From: Ectopseudomonas mendocina
GTDB lineage: Bacteria; Pseudomonadota; Gammaproteobacteria; Pseudomonadales; Pseudomonadaceae
Assembly: GCF_008041835.1 (NCBI RefSeq)
Contig: NZ_VRYE01000025.1
Coordinates: 18,712-82,711 of the forward strand
Direction of reading: 5' to 3'
DNA length: 64,000 nt
A model generated the notes under the pieces. That model was given only the letters and a program-made list of their open reading frames with translations, was not told the origin of the DNA and made no database searches. The translations under genes and the position numbers were made by a program. Positions 47,448-58,753 of the stretch are shown piece by piece (position 1 is the stretch's first letter; every line of letters starts with the position of its first letter).

Positions 47448-50400
47448 TCAGACGCGACGCAGATCCAGAGTCATCGGCAGTTCATTATTGTCTATCGGCT
47501 GCATGACGGGGCGCTTGCCCGGACTGTGGCCCAGGCGGAAGAAACGCGCCAGTCGCCGGCTCTCGGCCTCGTAGGCGTTGACCGGCAGGCTGTCGTAGTT
47601 GCGACCGCCCGGATGCGCCACATGATACTGGCAACCGCCCAGCGAGCGCTGCATCCAGGTGTCGATGAGGTCGAACACCAGCGGCGCGTGCACGCCGATG
47701 GTCGGTTGCAGGCAACTGGCCGGCTGCCAGGCACGAAAACGCACGCCACCGACGAACTCGCCGACCTTGCCGGTCGGCCGCAGCGGCACCGGCACACCGT
47801 TGCAGGTCAGCACGTAGCGATCCGCCGCCATGCCCGCCACCTTCACCTGCATGCGCTCCAGCGACGAGTCGACATAGCGCACCGTGCCGCCGATGGCGCC
47901 CTCCTCGCCCAGTACGTGCCAGGGCTCCAGGGCCTGGCGCAGCTCCAGGTCGATACCCTTGACCGCGAAGTCGCCGGCCTTGGGAAAGCGAAACTCGAAG
48001 TGCGGGGCGAACCACTCGCTGCGCAGGCGATAGCCGAAGCTGCCCAACTCCTGCAGCACATCGGCGAAGTCCTGCTCGACGAAATGCGGCAGCATGTAGC
48101 GGTCGTGCAGCTCGGTTCCCCAGCGCACCAGCTTCGCCGGCTGATAGGGCTCCTGCCAGAAACGCGCGATCAATGCGCGCAGCAGCAGTTGCTGGGCCAG
48201 GCTCATCTGCGCGTGCGGCGGCATCTCGAAGGCGCGCAACTCCAGCAGACCGAGGCGACCGCTGGCCGAGTCCGGCGAGTACAGCTTGTCGATGCAGAAC
48301 TCGGCTCGGTGAGTATTGCCGGTGACGTCCACCAGCAAATTGCGCAGCAATCGGTCGACCAGCCAGGACGGGCAGTCGCGGCCCGGCTCGGGCATCTGCG
48401 CGAAGGCGATCTCCAGTTCGTACAGGGCGTCGTTGCGCGCTTCATCCACGCGCGGCGCCTGCGAGGTCGGGCCGATGAACAGACCACTGAACAGGTAGGA
48501 CAGCGACGGGTGGTTGTGCCAGTAGCTGATCAGGCTACGCAGCAGATCGGGGCGACGCAGGAAGGGCGAATCGCTCGGTGTCGCGCCGCCAAGGACGAAG
48601 TGGTTGCCGCCGCCGGTGCCGGTGTGGCGGCCGTCGACCATGAATTTCTCGCTGGACAGGCGCGACTGCCGCGCCGCCTCGTAGAGGAACTCGCAGCGCT
48701 CAACCAGTTCTTCCCAACTCGCCGACGGGTGGATATTCACCTCGATCACGCCCGGATCGGGGGTGACGCGGAAATACTGCAGACGCGGGTCTAGCGGAGG
48801 TTCATAGCCCTCCATCAACACCGGGCAACCCAGCTCGGCGGCGACGGCCTCGATGGCCGCGACCAGCTGCAGATAGTCCTCCAAGTGCGCCAGCGGCGGC
48901 ATGAACAGGTACAGCCGGCCCTCGCGCGGCTCGGCGCACAGCGCAGTACGCACGATACCAGCCGCCGACTGCCCGCTGGCCGGGCGCGCACTCTGCACGT
49001 TGGCACTGGCGCCACGCCACACGCCGCGCAACTGACGCTGAACCTGCGCCGGGCTGGGCAACGGCGGCAACGACTGGCTGGGATCGACCGGGTTGATGTA
49101 GGGGTAGTCGGCCTGGCTGACCCAGGGCAGCGAATCCAACGGCAGGCGGTAGCCCAGTGGCGAGTCGCCTGGCAGCAGGCGGCAATGCTCGTCGCGCAGG
49201 AACCAGCGCCCGCTCTGCCAGCCCTCGCCCACCACCTGGCGCGCCAGCGGCAGCACGTGACCGACGACGTTATCCAGGCCCTGATCGAACACCTTGCGCA
49301 GGCGCTCGCGCTCCAGCGGGTCGCTCAAGCGCGGATCGTCCGGGGTGACGTTGTCCGGCAGCTTGCGCTCGCGCCACAGGTAGTAGAACCAGTCTTCATA
49401 GGCCGGGAAGACGTTGCCGCCATCCACACCCAAACGCTCGGCCAGGGCGGCGAGGAAGCGCTCGGCGGTTGCGGCGGTGGCGCCATAGCCGCGCTTCTCG
49501 TCGGCCAGCAGTTTAGGGTTATGCCACAGCGGCTCGCCGTCGCGGCGCCAGAAGCAGTTCAGCGACCAGCGCGGCAACTGCTCGCCCGGATACCACTTGC
49601 CCTGGCCGAAGTGCACCAGCGCGGAGGGTGCGTAATGGTCGCGCAAGCGGTAGAACAGATCGGCAGCCAGACGGCGCTTGTTCGGGCCGAGGGCGGCAGT
49701 GTTCCATTCGTCATCATCGGGGTAGTCGAGGGCGACGAAGGTCGGCTCGCCGCCCATGGTCAGGCGTACGTCATGTTTCTGCAGATCCTCGTCGATCTGC
49801 CGCCCCAGCGTCTGGATCGCCTGCCACTGCGCCTCGCTGTAGGGCTTGGTGACGCGCGGCGCCTCCCACACCCGCTCGACGCTCATCAGGTGCTCGAACT
49901 CCACCTCGCACTCGTCCAGCCCGCCAGTGATCGGCGCTGCCGAGGACGGCTCCGGGCTGCAGGCCAGCGGGATATGGCCTTCACCGGCGAACAGGCCAGA
50001 CGTCGGGTCGAGGCCGATCCAGCCGGCGCCGGGCAGGTACACCTCGCACCAGGCGTGCAGGTCGGTGAAATCCTGTTCGGTGCCGCTGGGGCCGTCGAGG
50101 GATTTGACGTCGGCGGTGAGCTGGATCAGGTAGCCGGAGACGAAACGCGCCGCCAGCCCCAGGTGGCGCAGCAACTGCACCAGCAGCCAGGCCGAGTCAC
50201 GGCAGGAACCGGATGCCAGCTCCAGCGACTGCTCCGGCGTCTGCACGCCCGGTTCCATGCGGATCAGGTAGCGGATGTCGGTAGACAGACGCTGGTTCAG
50301 CTCCACCAGGAAATCGATGCTGGGCACCGGCTCGCGGGAAATACCGGCCAGGTACTTGGCGAACAAGGGCGTGGCCGGCAGCTTGACCAGATAAGGCGCC

Positions 50401-50741
50401 AGCTCGCGCTGCTCACCTTCGGTGTAGGCGAAGGGAATGCGCTCGGCGTAGGGCTCGAGGAAGAAGTCGAAGGGGTTGAACACCGCCATTTCGGCGACCA
50501 GATCCACCTCGACCTTGAAGTCGCGGGTCATCGAAGGGAACACCAAACGTGCCAGGTAGTTGCCCTGCGGATCCTGCTGCCAGTTGATGAAATGCTCACC
50601 TGGCTCGACCTTCAGCGCGTAGGAAAGGATGCGCGTGCGGCTATGCGGCGCCGGGCGCAGACGCACGACCTGCGGCCCAAGGTTGACCGCACGGTCGTAG
50701 CGGTAGTGGGTGACATGGTGCAGCGCGACATGAATCGACAC
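47448..50741 (-). CDS. Transglutaminase-like / DUF2126 putative amidoligase fusion
   Basis: A 1097-residue cytosolic protein, first gene of the operon. Residues 1-280 are a transglutaminase-like domain with triad C180 (SGSCRDSAW), H229 (DLHAWCEV) and D245 (WIGLDPTS). The remaining ~800 residues are the DUF2126 domain, classed as a putative amidoligase related to glutamine synthetase-type COOH-NH2 ligases. It shows MGGEPTFVALDYPDDDEWNT, HFGQGKWYPGEQLPRWSLNC, VIEVNIHPSASWEELVERCE and DGRHTGTGGGNHFVLGG. No signal peptide is present. Both a ligase and a peptidase domain in one chain suggests making and trimming of a small peptide or conjugate. No biochemical function is established. Confidence 0.88.
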   Translation of the reverse strand: MSIHVALHHVTHYRYDRAVNLGPQVVRLRPAPHSRTRILSYALKVEPGEHFINWQQDPQGNYLARLVFPSMTRDFKVEVDLVAEMAVFNPFDFFLEPYAERIPFAYTEGEQRELAPYLVKLPATPLFAKYLAGISREPVPSIDFLVELNQRLSTDIRYLIRMEPGVQTPEQSLELASGSCRDSAWLLVQLLRHLGLAARFVSGYLIQLTADVKSLDGPSGTEQDFTDLHAWCEVYLPGAGWIGLDPTSGLFAGEGHIPLACSPEPSSAAPITGGLDECEVEFEHLMSVERVWEAPRVTKPYSEAQWQAIQTLGRQIDEDLQKHDVRLTMGGEPTFVALDYPDDDEWNTAALGPNKRRLAADLFYRLRDHYAPSALVHFGQGKWYPGEQLPRWSLNCFWRRDGEPLWHNPKLLADEKRGYGATAATAERFLAALAERLGVDGGNVFPAYEDWFYYLWRERKLPDNVTPDDPRLSDPLERERLRKVFDQGLDNVVGHVLPLARQVVGEGWQSGRWFLRDEHCRLLPGDSPLGYRLPLDSLPWVSQADYPYINPVDPSQSLPPLPSPAQVQRQLRGVWRGASANVQSARPASGQSAAGIVRTALCAEPREGRLYLFMPPLAHLEDYLQLVAAIEAVAAELGCPVLMEGYEPPLDPRLQYFRVTPDPGVIEVNIHPSASWEELVERCEFLYEAARQSRLSSEKFMVDGRHTGTGGGNHFVLGGATPSDSPFLRRPDLLRSLISYWHNHPSLSYLFSGLFIGPTSQAPRVDEARNDALYELEIAFAQMPEPGRDCPSWLVDRLLRNLLVDVTGNTHRAEFCIDKLYSPDSASGRLGLLELRAFEMPPHAQMSLAQQLLLRALIARFWQEPYQPAKLVRWGTELHDRYMLPHFVEQDFADVLQELGSFGYRLRSEWFAPHFEFRFPKAGDFAVKGIDLELRQALEPWHVLGEEGAIGGTVRYVDSSLERMQVKVAGMAADRYVLTCNGVPVPLRPTGKVGEFVGGVRFRAWQPASCLQPTIGVHAPLVFDLIDTWMQRSLGGCQYHVAHPGGRNYDSLPVNAYEAESRRLARFFRLGHSPGKRPVMQPIDNNELPMTLDLRRV

Positions 50742-50971
50742 GGCGGCCTCCTGCTAGCCTGGACGATACCCAGTGCAGCGCAAGACTTATGCCAGGGCCG
50801 CAACACCGTTTTCCAAGGGTGAGCATTGAGGCAAGCCCTATAGCAGTGCGTAACCCGCACCAGCCTCGAATGAATGCACAGCAATGGCGCAGAGCACAAC
50901 TGACAGCAGCGGCACTCTAACTCATTCGACCATGCAAACAGCATTACGCCAGCTCGAAGCTGGCGTCATGT
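50742..50971. other. Spacer before the transglutaminase operon
   Basis: No gene is seen. The stem ACGCCAGCTTCGAGCTGGCGT (- strand sense, 50946-50966) lies just after the ygiQ stop and may be its terminator. The part nearest 50742 should hold the operon promoter, but no clear -35/-10 pair is visible. Confidence 0.4.
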
Positions 50972-53251
<2,280 letters not shown>

Positions 53252-53525
53252 ATTTTTTGATCAATGGGCTATCACGAGGGGCGCGGATGATAGCACAAAA
53301 ATTGACCAAACCAGACTATCGCGCTGGGTTTAATGAGCCGCGCAAGCCACGAAAAAATGGGCGCCGCTCCCTCCCACGCAGGGCTAGCCAAGATGCCATC
53401 CAGATAACAAGAAGGATGAAAGTAGCCGCCATGGCTGAGCAGTAGCCTAATGCCATATTTGTTTACGTCGGATAACAATCCTGAGCATATACTCAGGAAA
53501 TCGGCCAGCTGTTTTCGGGAAACCC
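53252..53525. other. Divergent promoter region between ygiQ and the cyclase gene
   Basis: There is no gene. These 274 bp separate divergent genes and are more AT-rich than the surroundings. Around 53449-53500 the sequence (GCCATATTTGTTTACGTC and CATATACTCAGG) is promoter-like, but I cannot define a -35/-10 pair. GGAAACC before 53526 is the likely start signal. Confidence 0.4.
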
Positions 53526-55433
53526 ATGCTGCAGCGCCATATCCTCCTGCTCGTTGTTTTGCTGGGCTTGTCCACTTGCGGCCTGGCACACGCATCCATG
53601 GTGCTCACCGACGCCAGTAGCGGCATGCCGCTCAATGCCCATATCGAGCTACTGGAGGATACTCAGGGCACACTGAGCATCGACAACATTTCCGCCCCCG
53701 AACAGCAGGCACGCTTTCAGCCCGCCAATGGCCGCGCCAGCGTTGGCCAAAGTCTGAACCCCTGGTGGGTCAAACTCACCCTGCAGCGTGATGAGCAGGC
53801 ACCCGAGCACTGGGTGCTGGAAGTCGGCTCGGTGACCCAGCTCGACCTGCAGCTCTACCAGGCCGATGCACAGGGCGGCTGGCAACTACGACAGGCTGGC
53901 GAACGCGTGCCATTCACCGAGAGCCGCGACCATCCCTACCGCCGCATGGTGTTCGACCTGCCCGCGATTGGCGAGCAGCCCATGACCCTCTATCTGCGCG
54001 CCTTCGATCCGGCGGGTAACTCCTTCCCCCTGCGCATCTGGCAACTCGAAGACCTCACGCAACTGGCAGCCCGCGAGAACCTGGCGCTCGGCGCGATCTA
54101 TGGCGTGGTCTTCGCGCTGCTGCTGTACAACCTGTTCATCCTTATCTCGCTGCGCGACAAGGCTTATTTCTGGTACGTACTGACTACCGCCTTCGCCTTG
54201 CTGTTCATCATGAGCATGACCGGCCACGGCGCGCAGTACCTGTGGCCGAATCATGCGGTACCGCCATGGCTCGACCGCATTACCCTGCCATCGCTGTGGG
54301 GGCTGTTCGCCAGCCGCTTCACCCAGGCCCTGCTGCAAACGCGTATCTACGTGCGCTGGGCGCATCACCTGCTGAATATGGCCTGCGTGATCTATCTCAT
54401 CGCCATCGTCCTGAACCTGTTCGAGCAGCGTTACCTGGCCGCATGGGCCATCGCCCTGCTCTCACTGACCAGCATCCCCGCTGCGTTGGGCAGCGCCCTG
54501 ATCCGCTGGCGCCAGGGCTTCTTCCCGGCGCTGCTGTATCTCTACGGCTACGGCCTGGTCCTGGGCAGCGTCAGCATCCTCCTGCTGCGCACCACCGGCG
54601 TGCTGCAACCAGCCGAGTGGAACGCTTACATCTTCCCGCTGGCCGTGGCCGCCGAATCCATCCTGTTCTCCTTTGCCCTGGCTTATCGCATCCAGATACT
54701 CAAGCAGGAACGCGCTGTCGCGCTGCAGCAGGCGGACCGCGAGAAGACCGCACGCCTGGCCCAACTGCAGGCCAGCGCCGACGAACTTCAGGCGGCAGTG
54801 ACCATGCGTACCGCTGAACTGGCTGCAACCAACGAGCAGTTGCGCGACCGCGAGCGCGAACTGCAGTACGCCGCCTTCCACGACTCTCTCAACGAACTGC
54901 CCAACCGTCGCTACCTGGTCGAGCGCTGCGAATCAGCCCTGGCGCACGCCGAGCGGCACAAGGAAAGCATCGCGCTGCTGCTGATCGATCTGGATCACTT
55001 CAAGCCGATCAATGACCGTTTTGGCCACGCGGCTGGTGATCTGATGCTGCAGGTAATTGCCAGGCGCCTGCGTGAACATGTGCGCGCCGGTGATGCGGTG
55101 GCCCGCCTGGGCGGCGATGAGTTCGCCGCGCTGATCTGTGGCAGCGATGCCGAAAGCCAGGCCCGGGAAATTGCCGAGCGCCTGCTGGCTGAGCTGGCGG
55201 CCCCCGTGCACTACGGCGCCGAACGTCTGCAGGTGACCATCAGCATCGGCGTGGCGCTCTATCCGCGCCATGCGAAGAACTTCACTGGCATTTACAAAGC
55301 AGCCGATACAGCTCTTTACCGGGTCAAGGAGCAAGGACGTTCGGACCTACGCGTGCATGGCGACGATGGCGAGCTCAGCGAGCAGGCCTGCCTGGAGCTG
55401 GACGTACTGAAAGTCCCGAGCGGGCTGGCCTGA
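53526..55433 (+). CDS. nicD: 7TMR-DISM diguanylate cyclase, NicD-like
   Basis: A 635-residue inner-membrane cyclase making c-di-GMP. Order: signal peptide (1-24), periplasmic 7TMR-DISMED2 domain (about 30-180), seven helices (about 185-390), a coiled coil (about 395-450) and a GGDEF domain (about 455-620). The active site is GGDEF within ARLGGDEFAALI. An I-site RAGD lies five residues before it, so product inhibition is likely. There is no EAL domain, so it should be a cyclase only. By position and domains it corresponds to P. aeruginosa PA4929, described as NicD, involved in nutrient-induced dispersion. Confidence 0.88.
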   Translation: MLQRHILLLVVLLGLSTCGLAHASMVLTDASSGMPLNAHIELLEDTQGTLSIDNISAPEQQARFQPANGRASVGQSLNPWWVKLTLQRDEQAPEHWVLEVGSVTQLDLQLYQADAQGGWQLRQAGERVPFTESRDHPYRRMVFDLPAIGEQPMTLYLRAFDPAGNSFPLRIWQLEDLTQLAARENLALGAIYGVVFALLLYNLFILISLRDKAYFWYVLTTAFALLFIMSMTGHGAQYLWPNHAVPPWLDRITLPSLWGLFASRFTQALLQTRIYVRWAHHLLNMACVIYLIAIVLNLFEQRYLAAWAIALLSLTSIPAALGSALIRWRQGFFPALLYLYGYGLVLGSVSILLLRTTGVLQPAEWNAYIFPLAVAAESILFSFALAYRIQILKQERAVALQQADREKTARLAQLQASADELQAAVTMRTAELAATNEQLRDRERELQYAAFHDSLNELPNRRYLVERCESALAHAERHKESIALLLIDLDHFKPINDRFGHAAGDLMLQVIARRLREHVRAGDAVARLGGDEFAALICGSDAESQAREIAERLLAELAAPVHYGAERLQVTISIGVALYPRHAKNFTGIYKAADTALYRVKEQGRSDLRVHGDDGELSEQACLELDVLKVPSGLA

Positions 55434-56510
55434 TCAGCCGATATAGCGCCGAGGCACCCGCGCGGTGACCTTGGTCAGCAACTCGTAGCCGATGGTGCCG
55501 CACGCTGTGGCCACCTCATCCACCGGCAATTGGCTGCCCCACAGCTCCACCGGCGAGTCGATATCGGCCTCGGGCAGGTCCGTGATATCTACCGCCAGCA
55601 TGTCCATCGACACCCGGCCCGCCAGCACAGCACGCTGCCCCTCGACCAACACCGGCGTGCCGCTGGGCGCATGGCGCGGATAACCATCGGCATAACCGCA
55701 GCTGACCGTGGCGATACGCGAAGGCCGCTCGGCCACCCAGGCCGCGCCATAACCAACGCTTTCACCAACCGCCACCTCACGCACGGCGATCACACGCGCA
55801 GCCAGGGTCATGGCCGGTTTCAGGCCGAGCTCACGCGCACTCAGTTCGGCGAACGGTGTGGCGCCATAGAGCATGATGCCGGGGCGCAGCCAATCCATGT
55901 GCGCAGCAGGAATGGTCAATATGGCCGCCGAGTTGGCCAGGGAACGATGATTGAAATCCAGATCCAGCAGATCGAGAAAACGCTCGACCTGCAGCTCGGT
56001 GAGCGGGTGGCCGCGCTCATCAGCACAGGCGAAATGGCTGAGCAGGTTGAGCTCGGCAAACTGCTCGGCGTCTTCGAGCCGCGCATGCCACTGACGCAGG
56101 CTGGCGGCATCGAAACCGAGGCGGTGCATACCCGAGTCCAGCTTTAGCCAGACATTGAGCGGGCGCACCAGTTCACTGGCAAGCAGCGCCTCGGCCTGCG
56201 CTGCACTCTGCAGCACCAGATCCAGGCCCAGCTGCGCAGCAATGGCGTATTCACTGGCCTCGAAGCAACCTTCGAGCAGCAGAATGCGCGCTTGACCATG
56301 CATCGCCCGTACCTCTGCGGCCTCCTCCAGGCAAGCCACGGCAAAACCATCGGCGACATCATGCAGCGCCGTCACCACCTCGCGCACGCCATGCCCGTAG
56401 GCATTGGCCTTGACCACCGCGAAGGCCTGACGCCCGGGCGCGCAGCGCTTGGCGACGGCGTAGTTATGAGCGATGGCGGAGAGGTCGACGATGGCGGCAA
56501 GCGGACGCAT
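55434..56510 (-). CDS. alr: Alanine racemase
   Basis: A 358-residue PLP enzyme converting L-alanine to D-alanine for peptidoglycan. The PLP lysine is K34 in AVVKANAYGHG. The TIM-barrel shows LWLKLDSGMHRLGF, and the C-terminal domain has the catalytic tyrosine in VGYGAAWVAERPSRIATVSC with RPSR-type contacts, then SMDMLAVDITDLPEA. The start at 56510 (MRPLAAIVDLSAIAHNYAVA) is preferred to 56543, because the longer frame runs into a terminator hairpin. Whether it is the alr or dadX isozyme rests on the dnaB-alr context, which favours alr. It is convergent with the cyclase gene. Confidence 0.95.
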   Translation of the reverse strand: MRPLAAIVDLSAIAHNYAVAKRCAPGRQAFAVVKANAYGHGVREVVTALHDVADGFAVACLEEAAEVRAMHGQARILLLEGCFEASEYAIAAQLGLDLVLQSAAQAEALLASELVRPLNVWLKLDSGMHRLGFDAASLRQWHARLEDAEQFAELNLLSHFACADERGHPLTELQVERFLDLLDLDFNHRSLANSAAILTIPAAHMDWLRPGIMLYGATPFAELSARELGLKPAMTLAARVIAVREVAVGESVGYGAAWVAERPSRIATVSCGYADGYPRHAPSGTPVLVEGQRAVLAGRVSMDMLAVDITDLPEADIDSPVELWGSQLPVDEVATACGTIGYELLTKVTARVPRRYIG

Positions 56511-56525
56511 GACAGAAGGCCTGAA

Positions 56526-56568
56526 CGAAAAACGGGCGCTCATCTTAACCGCTGGGCGCCCGTTTTCA
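56526..56568 (-). terminator. Rho-independent terminator after dnaB
   Basis: On the - strand a 9-bp perfect stem, AACGGGCGC/GCGCCCGTT, is followed by TTTTTCG. It is about 100 bp after the dnaB stop and just before the alr start at 56510, so alr may depend on read-through or on a promoter inside the short gap. Confidence 0.75.
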
Positions 56569-56662
56569 TTGATCTGGAGCGTATTCGGGAGCTTCTGCGC
56601 CGAGAGCCCCGGATTGCATCCGGGCTACAGAGCTCGCCCCTACGGCGCCCGGGCTGAGAATC

Positions 56663-58057
56663 TCATTCGTCTTCGAACTGGTAGCTACCCGGCGCCAGGT
56701 TCTCGAAACGCGAATACTTGCCGAGGAAGGCCAGACGCACGGTGCCGATGGGGCCGTTACGCTGCTTGCCGATGATGATCTCGGCCACGCCCTTGTACTC
56801 GGTCTCCGGATGATAGACCTCGTCTCGGTAGACGAACATGATGATGTCGGCGTCCTGCTCGATCGCTCCGGATTCACGCAGGTCCGAGTTCACCGGGCGC
56901 TTGTTGGGGCGCTGCTCCAGCGAGCGGTTGAGCTGCGACAGGGCGATGACCGGGCAGTTGAATTCCTTGGCCAGGGCCTTGAGCGAGCGCGAGATCTCGG
57001 AAATCTCGTTGACCCGGCTGTCGCCGCTGGAGCCGGGAATCTGCATCAGCTGCAGGTAGTCGACCATGATCAGGCCGATCTCGCCATGCTCGCGCGCCAG
57101 GCGCCGCGTACGCGCGCGCATCTCGCTCGGCGAGATGCCTGCGGTATCGTCGATAAACAGCTTGCGGTCGTTGAGCAGGTTGACCGCGCTGGTCAGACGC
57201 GGCCAGTCGTCGTCGTCGAGCTGACCGGCACGCACCTTGGTCTGGTCGATGCGCCCCAGGGACGCCAGCATACGAATCACGATGGATTCCGAGGGCATTT
57301 CCAGCGAGTAGACGAGGATCGCCTTGTCGCTGCGCATCAGGGCGTTTTCCACCAGGTTCATGGCGAAGGTGGTCTTACCCATCGACGGACGACCGGCGAC
57401 GATCACCAGATCGGCCGGCTGCAGGCCGCTGGTCTTGCCATCCAGATCATCGAAGCCGGTGGACAGGCCGGTGATCGCGTCACCGTTGTTGAAAAGCTGG
57501 TCGATACGGTCGATGGCCTTGACCAAGATGTCGTTGATGCCCACCGGGCCGCCTGTCTTGGGGCGCGCCTCGGCGATCTCGAAAATCTTGCGCTCGGCCT
57601 CGTCGAGGATTTCCTCGCCGGTACGGCCTTCCGGCGCATAGGCGCTGTCGGCGATCTCGTTGCTGATGCCGATCAGCTGGCGCAGCGTGGCGCGCTCGCG
57701 AATGATCTGCGCATAGGCCTTGATGTTGGCTACCGACGGCGTGTTCTTGGCCAGCTCGCCCAGATAGGCCAGGCCGCCAACCTGAGACAACTGCCCTTCC
57801 TTGTCCAGCTGTTCGGACAGGGTGACCACGTCGAAAGGCTCGTTACGCTCAGCCAGCTTGAAGATCGCACGAAAGATCAGGCGATGGTCATGGCGATAGA
57901 AATCGCCATCGGATACGGCGTCGAGCACGCGTTCCCAGGCGTTGTTGTCCAGCATCAGGCCACCCAGCACCGCCTGCTCCGCCTCGATGGAGTGCGGCGG
58001 CACTTTCAGGGCAGCAGTCTGCAGGTCGTATTGCTCGGGGATGCTGATGTCGTTCAT
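56663..58057 (-). CDS. dnaB: Replicative DNA helicase DnaB
   Basis: A 464-residue hexameric helicase that unwinds DNA at the fork. The N-terminal domain (about 15-120) opens KVPPHSIEAEQAVLGGLMLD and carries NTPSVANIKAYAQIIRERAT. The RecA-like C-terminal domain has Walker A GRPSMGKTTFAMN, Walker B LIMVDYLQLMQ and motif ALSQLNRSLEQRPNKRP. No intein or insertion is present. It lies downstream of rplI, separated by a terminator and a dispersed repeat, so it is likely transcribed independently. Confidence 0.98.
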   Translation of the reverse strand: MNDISIPEQYDLQTAALKVPPHSIEAEQAVLGGLMLDNNAWERVLDAVSDGDFYRHDHRLIFRAIFKLAERNEPFDVVTLSEQLDKEGQLSQVGGLAYLGELAKNTPSVANIKAYAQIIRERATLRQLIGISNEIADSAYAPEGRTGEEILDEAERKIFEIAEARPKTGGPVGINDILVKAIDRIDQLFNNGDAITGLSTGFDDLDGKTSGLQPADLVIVAGRPSMGKTTFAMNLVENALMRSDKAILVYSLEMPSESIVIRMLASLGRIDQTKVRAGQLDDDDWPRLTSAVNLLNDRKLFIDDTAGISPSEMRARTRRLAREHGEIGLIMVDYLQLMQIPGSSGDSRVNEISEISRSLKALAKEFNCPVIALSQLNRSLEQRPNKRPVNSDLRESGAIEQDADIIMFVYRDEVYHPETEYKGVAEIIIGKQRNGPIGTVRLAFLGKYSRFENLAPGSYQFEDE

Positions 58058-58113
58058 AAGCTCTGGGCGGAAACACTGTGATAGAAGACCATGTCTGCAT
58101 CAGGCGCAGGAGC

Positions 58114-58165
58114 CGTAGGGTGGGCTTCAGCCCACCAGCCCGCGTGGGCTGACGCCCACCCTACG
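58114..58165. repeat. Dispersed inverted repeat between rplI and dnaB
   Basis: CGTAGGGTGGGCTTCAGCCC and GGGCTGACGCCCACCCTACG pair around a short centre. It is another hairpin of the family starting CGTAGGGTGG, seen in part at 8409-8440. Confidence 0.85.
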
Positions 58166-58194
58166 AGAAAACGCCGACAGGGACATGACCATAG

Positions 58195-58234
58195 AAAAAC
58201 AAAGGGCACGGATCGCCGAAGCGATGCCGTGCCC
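58195..58234 (-). terminator. Rho-independent terminator after rplI
   Basis: On the - strand GGGCACGGCATCGC pairs with GCGATCCGTGCCC (58204-58234) and is followed by TTTGTTTTT. It closes the rpsF-rpsR-DUF2232-rplI operon. Confidence 0.92.
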
Positions 58235-58285
58235 GATTGTCAGCAGACCTGCACCTGAGTGCAAGCCCGCCTGGCGGCTGCTTAA

Positions 58286-58732
58286 TTAAGCGGCAACCAC
58301 GACCACTTTTACAGTGGCTTCGACGTCGGTGTGCAGGTGCAGTGCAACGTCGTACTCGCCGACCTGACGGATAGTACCGTTGGGCAGACGAACTTCAGCC
58401 TTGGCCACTTCAACGCCGGAGGCGGTCAGGGCGTCAGCGATGTCGTGGGTGCCGATGGAACCGAACAGCTTGCCTTCATCGCCCGCGGTAGCGGTGATGG
58501 TGACTTCCAGCTCAGCCAGTTGAGCAGCGCGAGCTTCAGCAGAAGCTTTCTTCTCGGCAGCGGCTTTTTCCAGCTCGGCGCGGCGGGCTTCGAACGCAGC
58601 TACGTTTTCAGCGGTAGCAGCGGTGGCCTTGCCCTGCGGCAGCAGGAAGTTACGGCCGTAACCGGCCTTGACGTTCACTTTGTCGCCCAGGTTGCCCAGA
58701 TTGGCGATTTTTTCCAGCAGGATGACTTCCAT
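58286..58732 (-). CDS. rplI: 50S ribosomal protein L9
   Basis: A 148-residue ribosomal protein that bridges the 50S base near L1 and affects frame maintenance. The N-terminal rRNA-binding domain shows [20 protein letters not shown] and [17 protein letters not shown] long charged helix (about 42-78) connects to the C-terminal domain ([20 protein letters not shown]). Length is standard. It is the last gene of the S6-S18-L9 operon. Confidence 0.98.
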   Translation of the reverse strand: MEVILLEKIANLGNLGDKVNVKAGYGRNFLLPQGKATAATAENVAAFEARRAELEKAAAEKKASAEARAAQLAELEVTITATAGDEGKLFGSIGTHDIADALTASGVEVAKAEVRLPNGTIRQVGEYDVALHLHTDVEATVKVVVVAA

Positions 58733-58753
58733 TTGGGTCTTACCTCTTAACTT

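Noticed and set aside
56609..56629. CCCGGATTGCATCCGGGCTAC after dnaB taken as a CRISPR-like repeat
   Set aside because: Only a single copy here and a related word at 15467. It is a common dispersed palindrome with no spacers.
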